DNA of 64,000 bases from Eubacterium sp. Lineage in GTDB: Bacteria > Bacillota > Clostridia > Oscillospirales > Acutalibacteraceae. Numbering within the stretch: position 1 is the stretch's first letter; the number at the start of each line of letters is the position of its first letter. The notes under the pieces were generated by a model. The model had not been told where the DNA came from. It saw only the letters and a program-made list of their open reading frames with translations, and did no database searches. Below, piece by piece: positions 39,273-47,796 of this stretch. Location of the stretch: the NCBI GenBank assembly GCA_017445905.1, contig JAFSRX010000070.1:25654-89653 (forward strand), given 5' to 3'. Position numbers and translations under genes: made by a program.

Positions 39273-39368
39273 TTATTTTTTTGAATTATTTATTGCAACA
39301 ACAATAATGGCAATAACTAATATAAGAATTATGGGAAGAACAAATAATAATGATAGCGCGTTAAACAT
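39273..39368 (-). CDS. Possible 31-residue membrane peptide downstream of radA
   Basis: ATG at 39368 opens a 31-codon frame encoding MFNALSLLFVLPIILILVI followed by AIIVVAINNSKK: one membrane helix with a short basic tail. It has a strong AAAAGGAGA ribosome binding site seven bases upstream and starts 11 bases after the radA stop on the same strand, with a terminator beyond. The good start signals and the single-helix composition argue for a real gene; there is no homology evidence. Confidence 0.5.
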   Translation of the reverse strand: MFNALSLLFVLPIILILVIAIIVVAINNSKK

Positions 39369-39379
39369 TTAATCTCCTT

Positions 39380-40747
39380 TTATTCTGTTACTGCTTCGAA
39401 AGCAGCTCTTATTGTTCTTACTGGTACTATATCAACATTAATCTTAATATCTTTTGATAAAGATTTATAATTATGAAAAGGTATAACGCATTTTGTAAAA
39501 CCAAGCCTCATAGCTTCGCTTATTCTCTGTTCACAGTTATTTACAGCTCTTATCTCCCCTGCAAGTCCTATTTCTCCGAATGCAAGAGCATTATCATTGA
39601 TAACAACGTCTTTTAGCGATGATATGAGCGCTATTGTAACGCTTAGATCGGCAGCCGGCTCATATAACTTTAATCCGCCTACAACATTCAGATAAGCATC
39701 CATTCCATTAAAGAAATATCCTGCTCTCTTTTCTAAGACTGCAATTAGCATACTCATTCTATTATAGTCGAAGCCTGTGCTCATTCTTCTCGGAGTTCCG
39801 AATCCTGATGCAGTAACAAGTCCCTGAACTTCCGCTAAAATCGGTCTTGAACCTTCCATAGTGCATGCAACACAGGTTCCACTTGAATTTTTAGGTCTTC
39901 CTGAAAGCATTAAAAGCGAAGGATTTTCAACCTCTTTAAGCCCGCTTTGTGTCATTTCAAAAACACCGATTTCATTTGTTGAACCAAATCTGTTTTTTAC
40001 ACTTCTTAGTATTCTGTATGAATAATTGCGTTCCCCTTCAAAATATAAAACAGTATCAACAATATGCTCAAGAACTTTCGGTCCTGCAATAGCGCCATCT
40101 TTATTAACGTGGCCAACAATAAAAATAGGAATTCCCATACTTTTTGCAAGGTGCATAAAAAGATTTGTGCTCTCTCTTACCTGTGTAACACTTCCTGCAG
40201 TTGAAGATATGCCGTCAATAACCATGGTCTGGATTGAATCTATAATAACAACATCGGGCTTCTCTGCTTTTATTGTTTCAATAATTGCTAAAACGTCTGT
40301 CTGAGCAAGAACGAAGAGATTTTCTGTCGTTACTCCGAGACGGTTTGCCCTAAGCTTAATCTGCCTTGCTGATTCCTCACCGCTGATATATAAAACTGAC
40401 TTATTTTTGCCAAGATACTCGCATATCTGAAGAAGAATTGTTGATTTACCTATACCGGGATCACCGCTGAGAAGTATTAAACTTCCCTCAACTATGCCAC
40501 CGCCTAAAACGCGGTCAAACTCGCCTACTCCCGTTAAAATTCTTTTTTCAATAGTGCTGTCTATTTCGCTCAGTCTTTTAACAGACATTGCAGCTCTTGA
40601 AGCAACTGAAACGCCTTTCCCTTTTGTCTGAACTGCCGGAATATGTTCCTCCATTGTATTCCATTCAGAACATGAGGGGCATTTTCCATACCATTTAGCG
40701 CTTTCATATCCGCAATTTGAACATACATAAACACTTTTAACTGCCAT
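39380..40747 (-). CDS. radA: DNA repair protein RadA
   Basis: RadA is a RecA-related branch-migration helicase. The 455-residue protein has the N-terminal zinc finger (CSNCGYESAKWYGKCPSC, residues ~8-25), Walker A GDPGIGKST, the RadA signature KNRFGSTNEIG and a C-terminal Lon-like domain. It precedes the 31-residue membrane ORF and follows cwlD on the same strand. Confidence 0.97.
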   Translation of the reverse strand: MAVKSVYVCSNCGYESAKWYGKCPSCSEWNTMEEHIPAVQTKGKGVSVASRAAMSVKRLSEIDSTIEKRILTGVGEFDRVLGGGIVEGSLILLSGDPGIGKSTILLQICEYLGKNKSVLYISGEESARQIKLRANRLGVTTENLFVLAQTDVLAIIETIKAEKPDVVIIDSIQTMVIDGISSTAGSVTQVRESTNLFMHLAKSMGIPIFIVGHVNKDGAIAGPKVLEHIVDTVLYFEGERNYSYRILRSVKNRFGSTNEIGVFEMTQSGLKEVENPSLLMLSGRPKNSSGTCVACTMEGSRPILAEVQGLVTASGFGTPRRMSTGFDYNRMSMLIAVLEKRAGYFFNGMDAYLNVVGGLKLYEPAADLSVTIALISSLKDVVINDNALAFGEIGLAGEIRAVNNCEQRISEAMRLGFTKCVIPFHNYKSLSKDIKINVDIVPVRTIRAAFEAVTE

Positions 40748-40762
40748 TTTTATCTTCCTTTG

Positions 40763-41446
40763 TTATACTATATTACATATACCGCTCATTATACAGTATG
40801 CCATATCGTTTTGATATTCTTCCTGTTGAAGTAGGTTGTTTTCTCTAACATTGCTCATGAATCCGCATTCAATCATAACTGACGGAACAGAGGCCTTATA
40901 AAGCAAATAATAGCTATTATCAGACTGTTTATTCTCTCTTTTATTATCAGGTTGAATAAGGTCTTTAACGTTATTAAGTATAGAATCAGCAATCTCTTTG
41001 CTTTCGGGAGTATTGGCTGAATACCAAATCTGAGTCCCCCACTCCGATTCACTGTCAAAATGATTTTGATGAATTGAAATTAATACTGCGTTTTCTGTTG
41101 AATTAACAAAATCAAGCCTGTTATATAAATCAGATTTATCTCTTTTTTCATTCGGTGCATAAAATTCGCTATCGTCATTTCTTATCATAACAGAGCTGAT
41201 TCCGCTGACTTTCAAAAAATCATATAAGGATTTAACAATGCTGAGGTTGATATCTTTTTCCTTAACACTGTCAACTCCAATTGTTCCGGCGTCTTTTCCT
41301 CCATGCCCGGCATCAATAACAACAGTGTATTTTGAGGAAATCTCCTTGCTGTCAACATTATTTGCTTTATTATGTATATGATCTGCAAAGGAGCAAGAAG
41401 TAACAACAATTATTAATGATAAAACAACTAAAACAATTCTTTTCAA
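40763..41446 (-). CDS. cwlD: N-acetylmuramoyl-L-alanine amidase CwlD
   Basis: A 227-residue exported protein with an N-terminal membrane anchor or signal (VLVVLSLIIVV) and an Amidase_3 domain: VIDAGHGGKDAGT (first zinc His), a conserved E region, ISIHQNH and the catalytic MIECGFMSN. CwlD cuts peptide side chains to allow muramic-lactam formation in the spore cortex; the size and single-domain form fit it better than vegetative amidases. The TTG start at 41446 is preferred because GGTGAT lies just before it. Placed upstream of radA. Confidence 0.8.
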   Translation of the reverse strand: MKRIVLVVLSLIIVVTSCSFADHIHNKANNVDSKEISSKYTVVIDAGHGGKDAGTIGVDSVKEKDINLSIVKSLYDFLKVSGISSVMIRNDDSEFYAPNEKRDKSDLYNRLDFVNSTENAVLISIHQNHFDSESEWGTQIWYSANTPESKEIADSILNNVKDLIQPDNKRENKQSDNSYYLLYKASVPSVMIECGFMSNVRENNLLQQEEYQNDMAYCIMSGICNIV

Positions 41447-41509
41447 TAATATCACCATTAATAATATGATAATATTATACATTATATTTATTTTATGTTC
41501 AATAATAAG

Positions 41510-41538
41510 TTGATTTTATTAGTTTTAAGAGATATAAT
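41510..41538 (+). promoter_or_regulatory. Promoter of the 2-hydroxyacid dehydrogenase
   Basis: TTGATT (41510-41515) and TATAAT (41533-41538), spacing 17, ending 18 bases before the chosen ATG. Confidence 0.7.
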
Positions 41539-41556
41539 TTGTACAGAGGTGAGGTT

Positions 41557-42513
41557 ATGAAAATAGTTAATCTTGACGGATATTCAACAAATCCGGGTGA
41601 TCTATCGTGGGATTGGTTAGAAAAATACGGTGAGAGCGTAGTTTATGAAAGAACAAAACCTGATGAAATTATAGAAAGAGCAAAAGACGCTGATTGCCTT
41701 ATTATCAATAAATCTCAGATTACTGCTCAGATACTCGATAACCTTCCGAAACTAAAATATGTTGGGCTTCAGTCAACAGGATATAATGCTATTGACTGCA
41801 AGGCTGCGAAAGAAAAAGGAATTATTGTTTCAAATATTCCATCTTATTCAACAAATGAGGTTGCTCAGCATGTTTTTGCATTAATTTTAGAAATAACAAA
41901 TCAGGTAGCTCTTCATTCTCAGGCAGTTCACGATTGTGAATGGAGCACCTGTCCCGATTTCTGCTTCTGGAAAAGTCCACTTGAAGAGCTTAATAATAAG
42001 ACTATTGGAATAATCGGATTCGGTTCAATCGGAAAAAGGGTTGCTAAAATAGCTCAGGCTTTCGGTATGAAAGTTTTTATTAATACCCCCCACCCTGCTG
42101 AAAATGACTATTCAGAATACAGATTTTGTTCTTTGAATGAATTACTTACAAAAAGCGATATTATAACCTGCCATTGCCCATTGAATGAGAATACAATAAA
42201 TCTTATAAACAAAGATACTATTTCAAAAATGAAAAGAACTGCAATTTTTATTAATACTTCAAGGGGCCAGATAGTTGATGATAAGGCGCTTGCCTTTGCA
42301 CTTAACAATAATATGATAAAAGCTGTCGGACTCGATGTATTAAGCGAAGAGCCGCCAAAGAGGAGTAATCCTTTACTGACGGCTAAAAACTGTTATATAA
42401 CCCCTCATATAGCCTGGGCAGCAGTTGAAACAAGAACAAGGCTTATTAAAACTCTTGAAGAAAACCTTAAAGCATTTACCGAAGGAAAACCGCAGAATGT
42501 TGTAAATATGTAA
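41557..42513 (+). CDS. D-2-hydroxyacid dehydrogenase (glycerate/hydroxypyruvate type)
   Basis: A 318-residue NAD(P)-dependent dehydrogenase with the Rossmann motif GIIGFGSIGKRVAKIA, catalytic Arg in NTSRGQIVDDKAL, Glu in DVLSEEPP and His in ITPHIAWA. The variant with C-terminal HIAW resembles hydroxypyruvate/glycerate dehydrogenases; the exact substrate is not decided by sequence alone. The start is the ATG at 41557 with GAGGTGAGG upstream. A strong terminator follows. Confidence 0.9.
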   Translation: MKIVNLDGYSTNPGDLSWDWLEKYGESVVYERTKPDEIIERAKDADCLIINKSQITAQILDNLPKLKYVGLQSTGYNAIDCKAAKEKGIIVSNIPSYSTNEVAQHVFALILEITNQVALHSQAVHDCEWSTCPDFCFWKSPLEELNNKTIGIIGFGSIGKRVAKIAQAFGMKVFINTPHPAENDYSEYRFCSLNELLTKSDIITCHCPLNENTINLINKDTISKMKRTAIFINTSRGQIVDDKALAFALNNNMIKAVGLDVLSEEPPKRSNPLLTAKNCYITPHIAWAAVETRTRLIKTLEENLKAFTEGKPQNVVNM

Positions 42514-42548
42514 AAAACGAGTGAAGAGATTATCTCTTCACTCGTTTT
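42514..42548. terminator. Bidirectional terminator between the dehydrogenase and tRNA-Leu(UAA)
   Basis: Arms AAAACGAGTGAAGAGAT and its complement, 17 bases each, one-base centre. It directly abuts the 3' end of the tRNA on the minus strand. No second tRNA 3'-end copy follows it, in contrast to the other two full tRNAs with trailing elements. Confidence 0.9.
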
Positions 42549-42634
42549 GGTGCTGGTGACCGGACTTGAACCGGTACGGTATTTCTACCGAGGGATTTTA
42601 AGTCCCTTGCGTCTGCCTATTTCGCCACACCAGC
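42548..42634 (-). tRNA. tRNA-Leu (anticodon UAA)
   Basis: The 87-base gene folds with acceptor GCTGGTG/CACCAGC, anticodon loop CTTAAAA in the stem GGGA/TCCC, a long variable arm typical of tRNA-Leu, the T-arm GGTTCAAGTCC and an encoded CCA. Confidence 0.95.
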
Positions 42635-42927
42635 TTAACAACAAATATATTAATTGATTTTAACTTCAATGTCAAGTATAAATAATCAATTTTTATTGCA
42701 ATTTTTAATGTTGCTTTTTCTTATTTTGATATTGACTTAGCCAAATAATATATGATACTATTCAATGTATTTTTTATTACGAATAATAATTAATTGAATT
42801 ATTTATTAAAAATTGGTATTTAATTATCATAAAAAATAAAAATTTGTAAAAAATATTGAACCAAACGCTTTAGTTATTCGTCTATATAGTATGACATTAA
42901 TAATTAACGGTTTTCGGAGAAGAAAAT
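42635..42927. promoter_or_regulatory. Intergenic region with likely promoter of the capsule operon
   Basis: This AT-rich 290-base stretch has no ORF. TTGACT near 42733 followed by ATACTA about 17 bases on is the best promoter candidate. GGAGA lies just before the capB ATG. No riboswitch or repeat was recognised. Confidence 0.4.
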
Positions 42928-44175
42928 ATGGAATCATGGAAATTAAGTCTAATAATAATTATAGTTTGTCTGATTGCATTCATCCCGTTTGCGTTGGAAA
43001 AGAATAAAAATGAAAAGAATTTAAAGAAACTCGATGTTAGAATAAACGTAAACGGAATACGTGGAAAATCCACTATCACAAGACTTATTACTGCAATTTT
43101 GAAAGAAGCAGGTTATCATGTAGTCGGCAAAACAACAGGTACAGCAGCACGGATTATTTATTGGAATAAAGAAGAGGAAGAAGAAATTGTTCGTAAGCCG
43201 CGTGGAGTCAGTATAAGTGAACAGATAAGGGTTATTGATAAAGCGGTAAAAGCAGGGGCAGATTCGTTAGTGTGCGAATGCATGGCGGTTCGCCCACAGT
43301 ACCAAAAAGTATATCAGCATGAAATACTAAAAGGCAACATTGTTGTTATTGTTAATGTTATTGAAGATCATCTTGAAGAGATGGGTCCAACATTGGATCA
43401 ACTGGCATGGGCATTCGGAGACACGATTCCATATAACGGGACTGTCGTTGTTCCTGACTGCGAATACACTCCCTATTTCAAAGCAATTGCGAATGAGCGG
43501 AATACAAGAGTAATTGTTGCAGAAGAAGGGACGCTTCCGGAAGGTTATCTGGAGCGATTTTCTTACAAAATATTTGAAAATAACTGCATTATGGCATTAG
43601 GTGTTTCGCGTGCCCTCGGCATTAGTGATGAAATAGCATATCGAGGCATGCTAAATGCTGCCCCGGATCCCGGCACAGTGAAAATTGAAACCATTGAAAA
43701 CAAAAACATGCGCACATGGATGGTAAATGCGTTTGCAGCGAACGAACCGACATCTACTTTGGAAATATGGGAAAGCCTTGTTGAAGAAGGATTACCGATG
43801 GAGCTGCCCATTGTTGTAATGAACTGCCGTCCGGATAGAGTTGAACGTACATATCAATTTGCCCATGACTGCCTACCCCAGATGGGTGATATTCAATTAA
43901 TTGTTATTGGAGAAAATACAGAGCCTATAGAGCGATCATACCGCAAAGGTAAAATACCTAATGCGAAAGTATATAAAAACTTTAGAAATAAATCCGTTCA
44001 AAGTATTATGAACGAACTTACACCAATGTTAGACGGACATGTTATATTCTGTATTGGAAATATTCACGGCAAAGGCAGAGACTTTCTGGATGCGGTACGT
44101 GCGTTAAATATTGACCGAGAAAAAACAACAGATTTGAATGAGGAGAATATAAAACAGGAGGAAGTATCAATATGA
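42928..44175 (+). CDS. capB: Poly-gamma-glutamate synthase ligase subunit
   Basis: CapB/PgsB is the ATP-dependent amide ligase that joins glutamates through their gamma-carboxyl groups. The 415-residue protein has an N-terminal membrane helix (~7-24), the Mur-ligase P-loop GIRGKST (~43-49) and typical CapB segments (CECMAVRPQYQ, NVIEDHLEEMGPT, NAFAANEPTST, GNIHGKGRDF). It heads capB-capC-capA-capD and overlaps capC by 4 bases (ATGA). By eye it uses CGN arginine codons more than its neighbours, which prefer AGA, so the operon may have been acquired. Confidence 0.95.
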   Translation: MESWKLSLIIIIVCLIAFIPFALEKNKNEKNLKKLDVRINVNGIRGKSTITRLITAILKEAGYHVVGKTTGTAARIIYWNKEEEEEIVRKPRGVSISEQIRVIDKAVKAGADSLVCECMAVRPQYQKVYQHEILKGNIVVIVNVIEDHLEEMGPTLDQLAWAFGDTIPYNGTVVVPDCEYTPYFKAIANERNTRVIVAEEGTLPEGYLERFSYKIFENNCIMALGVSRALGISDEIAYRGMLNAAPDPGTVKIETIENKNMRTWMVNAFAANEPTSTLEIWESLVEEGLPMELPIVVMNCRPDRVERTYQFAHDCLPQMGDIQLIVIGENTEPIERSYRKGKIPNAKVYKNFRNKSVQSIMNELTPMLDGHVIFCIGNIHGKGRDFLDAVRALNIDREKTTDLNEENIKQEEVSI

Positions 44176-44624
44176 ATATAACGGAATTTTACATTGCTTT
44201 GCTTGTAGGTTTGCTGTTAAGCCTTGCAATTGAGGAATTATTTGGTATTAGTTGCGGTGGTGTTATTGTTGCAGGATATCTGGCTATGGTATGCGATGAT
44301 TTGCTCTCAATTGGAGTCGTAATCCTTATATCGCTGTTAACATTCTTTATTGTCGAGTATATTCTGCCGAGGTTTATGCTTCTCTTTGGAAAGCGAAAGT
44401 TTGTTGCATGCTTGTTATTTGCACTTATTTTCAAAGTGATATCAGTATTCTTTGTGCCAACCTTGCCTTTTGCTACAATGGCGTTCAGAGGAATTGGTGT
44501 TGTTACACCGGGACTCATAGCGCATACCTCAACAAAGCAAGGTATCCGTATTACCATTCCTGCAGTTATAGTAGCCACCTACATAACGTTTGCGATAGTA
44601 CAGGGTTTAATGATGCTTATATGA
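44172..44624 (+). CDS. capC: Poly-gamma-glutamate synthase membrane subunit
   Basis: A 150-residue integral membrane protein with four to five helices and the CapC/PgsC signatures EELFGISCGGVIVAGYLA and FRGIGVVTPGLIAHTSTKQG. With CapB and CapA it forms the membrane synthase/exporter. It starts in the capB stop (ATGA). Confidence 0.95.
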   Translation: MNITEFYIALLVGLLLSLAIEELFGISCGGVIVAGYLAMVCDDLLSIGVVILISLLTFFIVEYILPRFMLLFGKRKFVACLLFALIFKVISVFFVPTLPFATMAFRGIGVVTPGLIAHTSTKQGIRITIPAVIVATYITFAIVQGLMMLI

Positions 44625-44634
44625 GGTACTATAT

Positions 44635-45927
44635 ATGGTTCACAGAAAAATAAAAAAGTTCTCAAAAAAGATATTGAAGCCGTTAGGATATCAGGTTGAC
44701 TATAAAGCTCAAAAGTTATCTCTAAAACAACGAATGCAGATTATTATAAGAAAGGATATGACTGGAAGTCAACATCCTGCTCCGCTATGGATAATCATAG
44801 CAATAATTATCGTTCTTGCGCTTGTAATAGGCGGTGGCAAACTCCAGAACAAATTATGTGAAGCAAAAACTCCTGCACCGGTTCCTGTACTGGATAATGA
44901 AGTTCAGCTCTCGTTTGTCGGAGATGTTATGCTTAGCAGATATGTTGCTTCTTATGGGGAAAAAGAATCATATTCTTCTATTTTCAGAGACTCCCAAAAA
45001 TTATGGGGACAATCGGAGTTAGTTTTTGCAAATCTTGAATGTGCTGCTGTTAATAAAGGGAAAAACGTTTATTATAAAGACAAAAATATCCAACTGCCTG
45101 CAAGCCCCGCCGCACTTCAGATGTGCGCCAAGTCCTGAATTGATGCTGTAAGTTTAGCAAACAATCATGTTGCTGATTTTGGTCGCGATGGTGTTCGCAA
45201 TATGATAGAATTGCTGCAAGAATATGATGTTGAATATGCCGGCGCAGGCGCAAACAGAGATGATGCAGGTACATATCGCCTTCTAGAGGCAGACGGGTTA
45301 ACGGTTGGCTTTGTTGCATGCACTGAGGTACTCCCGAATCATTTTGCTGCCACAAATGATGACTACGGCGTTTGTTCTACCGGATACCCTAATCTATATG
45401 AGAATGTTTTAGAAGCTTCATTATATTCAGATTTTGTTGTAGTATATGTTCATTGGGGCAACGAATATGATCTGAGAATTACAGAATCTCAGCGCGAAAT
45501 TGCCCAACGACTTATTGATTGCGGAGCAGATATAGTTATTGGCAGTCATCCTCATATTCTGCAAGAAGTTGAACAGTATAAAAATGGCATAATTTTTTAT
45601 AGCCTCGGCAATTACATTTTTGACCAAGCATTAAGGCAATCCAGGAACACAATAATGCTTCAATTAAATGCTAACAAAACTACGGGTGAAGGCTATTTTA
45701 CCCTTATTCCTATGAGGATAAACAATTTTCATCCATATGAAACAAAAAATAGATTTTATATTTCAGAGATTCATCAATCACTTTTAAAGGAATTGCCGAT
45801 CAAAGCTTATACTGTTCTTGAAAACGGTAGAATTCAGATTCCAATTAAACTATTTACCCCCGGAGATAAAAAAGTTCAACAGGTTTCCGGCTCTGATTTT
45901 TCTGAAAATCGTATTCTGAACGACTAA
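44635..45927 (+). pseudogene. capA: capA (pgsA-type) with an in-frame TGA at codon 168
   Basis: The frame would encode about 429 residues: an N-terminal membrane helix (APLWIIIAIIIVLALVIGG, ~43-63), then a PGA_cap metallophosphatase-like domain (SFVGDVMLSRYV, LANNHVADFGRDG, VYVHWGNEYDLRI, IGSHPHILQEVEQY). TGA at 45136-45138 interrupts it between CAKS and IDAVSLANNH, and the frame continues unchanged after it. The family usually has Gly-(I/F)-D there, so GGA to TGA is the simplest origin. Two partial reading frames remain: 44635-45138 (167 aa) and from the ATG at 45202. CapA is thought to be required for polymer export. Other genes here end in TGA, so TGA is a stop codon in this organism. Confidence 0.85.
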
Positions 45928-45969
45928 AGAATCTCTTAATTAAAAAAATGATTATTTACGGAGAATAAT

Positions 45970-47577
45970 ATGAATCAAAAAGCATTAAGTAAAAGGATTA
46001 TATCAGGATTACTGGCATGCTTCATCGCTTTTTCCTTCTCATCCTGTAAAAATAAGGATAATAACGGCAGTGAAATATACCGACCAAAAGATATTGTAAT
46101 GCCTGAGACTTCTGAGGATTCAAAATCACTTGGAGGATTTGCTGTCAGCAGCTCCTCTGAGGAAGCTACTTCGGTAGGAATGCAGATCCTTTCATCTGGA
46201 GGTAATGCAGTTGATGCAGCTGCTGCTATGTCTTTAACGCTTTCAGTAACTGAGCCGTATTCTTCCGGAATCGGTGGCAGCGGAGTTATGCTTATATATG
46301 ACACACGGACAAAACTAGGTTATACGCTTGACTATTATTGCAGTGCGGGAAAATCTTCATCTTCAGATGATTATATCGGAGTTCCGGGACTACTTGCGGG
46401 AACTCAGGATGCATTGGATCGCTTTGGAACAATCACAATGGCTGAAGCTCTGCAACCTGCTATTGACTACGCAGAAAAAGGATTTACTGCCACAAACACA
46501 TTTATATCAAGGTTGAGGAGTTCGGATTCTCTGCGTGAAAATCCTGCATACAGTGATCTTAAAAAAGGAGATAAGATAATTCAGTCAGAATTAGGTGAAA
46601 CATTGAAAACTATTCAAAAAGAAGGTATAAGCGTTTTCTATGAAGGAAGCATCGCACAGAAAATCGCTGATAACTGTGAACTGACAACTGATGATTTAGC
46701 AAGCTATCAGACTTACTGCGAAGATATTATTCGCTCTTCTTTTAATGAATACAGCATTATCGGTGCATATGCTCCTTTCTCAAGCGTAACTGTAATGCAA
46801 ATGCTAAAAGTAGCAGAGAATTTGCATATTCCTTCTGTGAAAGCAGATCCAAATGCGTATCTTAGTGTTTTGAAAACAGCAACGATGAGTTCATTTGATA
46901 GCAGAAACAGAACGCTGGTTGATCCAAGATTTTATAAATTTGATTCGGATGATTTACTTTCAGATGATTATATTGAATCTTTGGCTAAAAAAAACGTCAG
47001 CAATTATAAAGATGATCCCGAACAGTTATGCACAACACAGTTTTCGGTTATAGATAATAACGGACTTATTGTCTGTGTAACAAACTCGTTATCAGATTCA
47101 TGGGGATCCTATAAATGTGTTGGCGGATTCTATTTGAATAATTCTTTGATTAACTTTGGTAACACAAGTAAGAACGTTTATGAGCCCGGGAAAAGGCCAA
47201 GAACTCATTTTGCTCCAATCATTGTTGAAGGCAATAACGGTGAAGTTCTTGCTATTGGATCTCCCGGCGGTGTTTATATTCCTAAAATTGTTACCGGAGT
47301 GCTTATCGATATTCTCTCGGAGAAGGAAGATGTGCTTACCGCTGTTAATAAAACAAGAGTAATGTATAATTCTGAAGGCAATCTCTGTGTTGAAACAGAT
47401 GATAAGTTTTCTTCCATTATCGATGTAAAGAAAGTTAAAGAACAGTTTTATTATAACACATCACATATCTTTTTCGGGTGCACATCAATAGTTGGTTATA
47501 AGCCCGAAGATGGATTTATTTCAGTGAGCGACCATAGACGCGAAACATCTAAAGCGCTGGTTTACTATTATGATTAA
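45970..47577 (+). CDS. capD: Gamma-glutamyltranspeptidase of the CapD type
   Basis: A 535-residue lipoprotein (signal ending FSFSSC) with the gamma-glutamyltranspeptidase fold: SSGGNAVDAAAAMSLTLSV, SSGIGGSGVMLIYD, and the autocleavage site at DPEQLCTTQFSV, where the nucleophilic Thr is ~355, close to the catalytic position in Bacillus anthracis CapD (Thr352). Near the end GSPGGVYIPKIV and RTHFAPIIV fit the family. In B. anthracis CapD attaches the capsule to peptidoglycan and trims it; the gene order capB-C-A-D is the same here. It may still act even if CapA is broken. Confidence 0.9.
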   Translation: MNQKALSKRIISGLLACFIAFSFSSCKNKDNNGSEIYRPKDIVMPETSEDSKSLGGFAVSSSSEEATSVGMQILSSGGNAVDAAAAMSLTLSVTEPYSSGIGGSGVMLIYDTRTKLGYTLDYYCSAGKSSSSDDYIGVPGLLAGTQDALDRFGTITMAEALQPAIDYAEKGFTATNTFISRLRSSDSLRENPAYSDLKKGDKIIQSELGETLKTIQKEGISVFYEGSIAQKIADNCELTTDDLASYQTYCEDIIRSSFNEYSIIGAYAPFSSVTVMQMLKVAENLHIPSVKADPNAYLSVLKTATMSSFDSRNRTLVDPRFYKFDSDDLLSDDYIESLAKKNVSNYKDDPEQLCTTQFSVIDNNGLIVCVTNSLSDSWGSYKCVGGFYLNNSLINFGNTSKNVYEPGKRPRTHFAPIIVEGNNGEVLAIGSPGGVYIPKIVTGVLIDILSEKEDVLTAVNKTRVMYNSEGNLCVETDDKFSSIIDVKKVKEQFYYNTSHIFFGCTSIVGYKPEDGFISVSDHRRETSKALVYYYD

Positions 47578-47626
47578 TAACACTTAATTCGTAAATATAT
47601 CAGATTCGCCCATTATATAAATAAAA

Positions 47627-47756
47627 TGACCTACTTCCAAATGTGGCAGAAAAAGCCCTGTTCAGTTCAGAACTGAACAGGGCTTTCCTAACTAAATCAT
47701 TATTAAACTTTTTTATTGTCCACTTTTACTTGACAACTTCACCAACTGGTAGGTCA
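47627..47756. mobile_element. 130-bp non-coding mini-element derived from an IS3-family insertion sequence
   Basis: Terminal inverted repeats TGACCTAC (47627-47634) and GTAGGTCA (47749-47756) bound 130 bases with no transposase. Inside are a near-perfect palindrome of 17-base arms (47652-47686, AAAGCCCTGTTCAGTTC) and, read from the right end, GTAAAAGTGGACAATA. The same core, GTAAAAAATGGACAATA, lies at the right end of the deleted IS element at 59046-59505, again next to a hairpin. The element therefore looks like an IS end pair that has lost its genes. It lies 50 bases behind capD. Confidence 0.65.
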
Positions 47757-47796
47757 TTATATTTATTGTGTATTCATTTAAAAAACTGTTTTAATA

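Noticed and set aside
45136-45138. TGA in capA read as selenocysteine or as glycine (alternative code)
   Set aside because: Several other genes here (recA, rimO, capB, capC) end in TGA, so it is a stop codon. No selenocysteine insertion hairpin stands out right after it, and the family residue at this position is Gly, not Cys or Sec.
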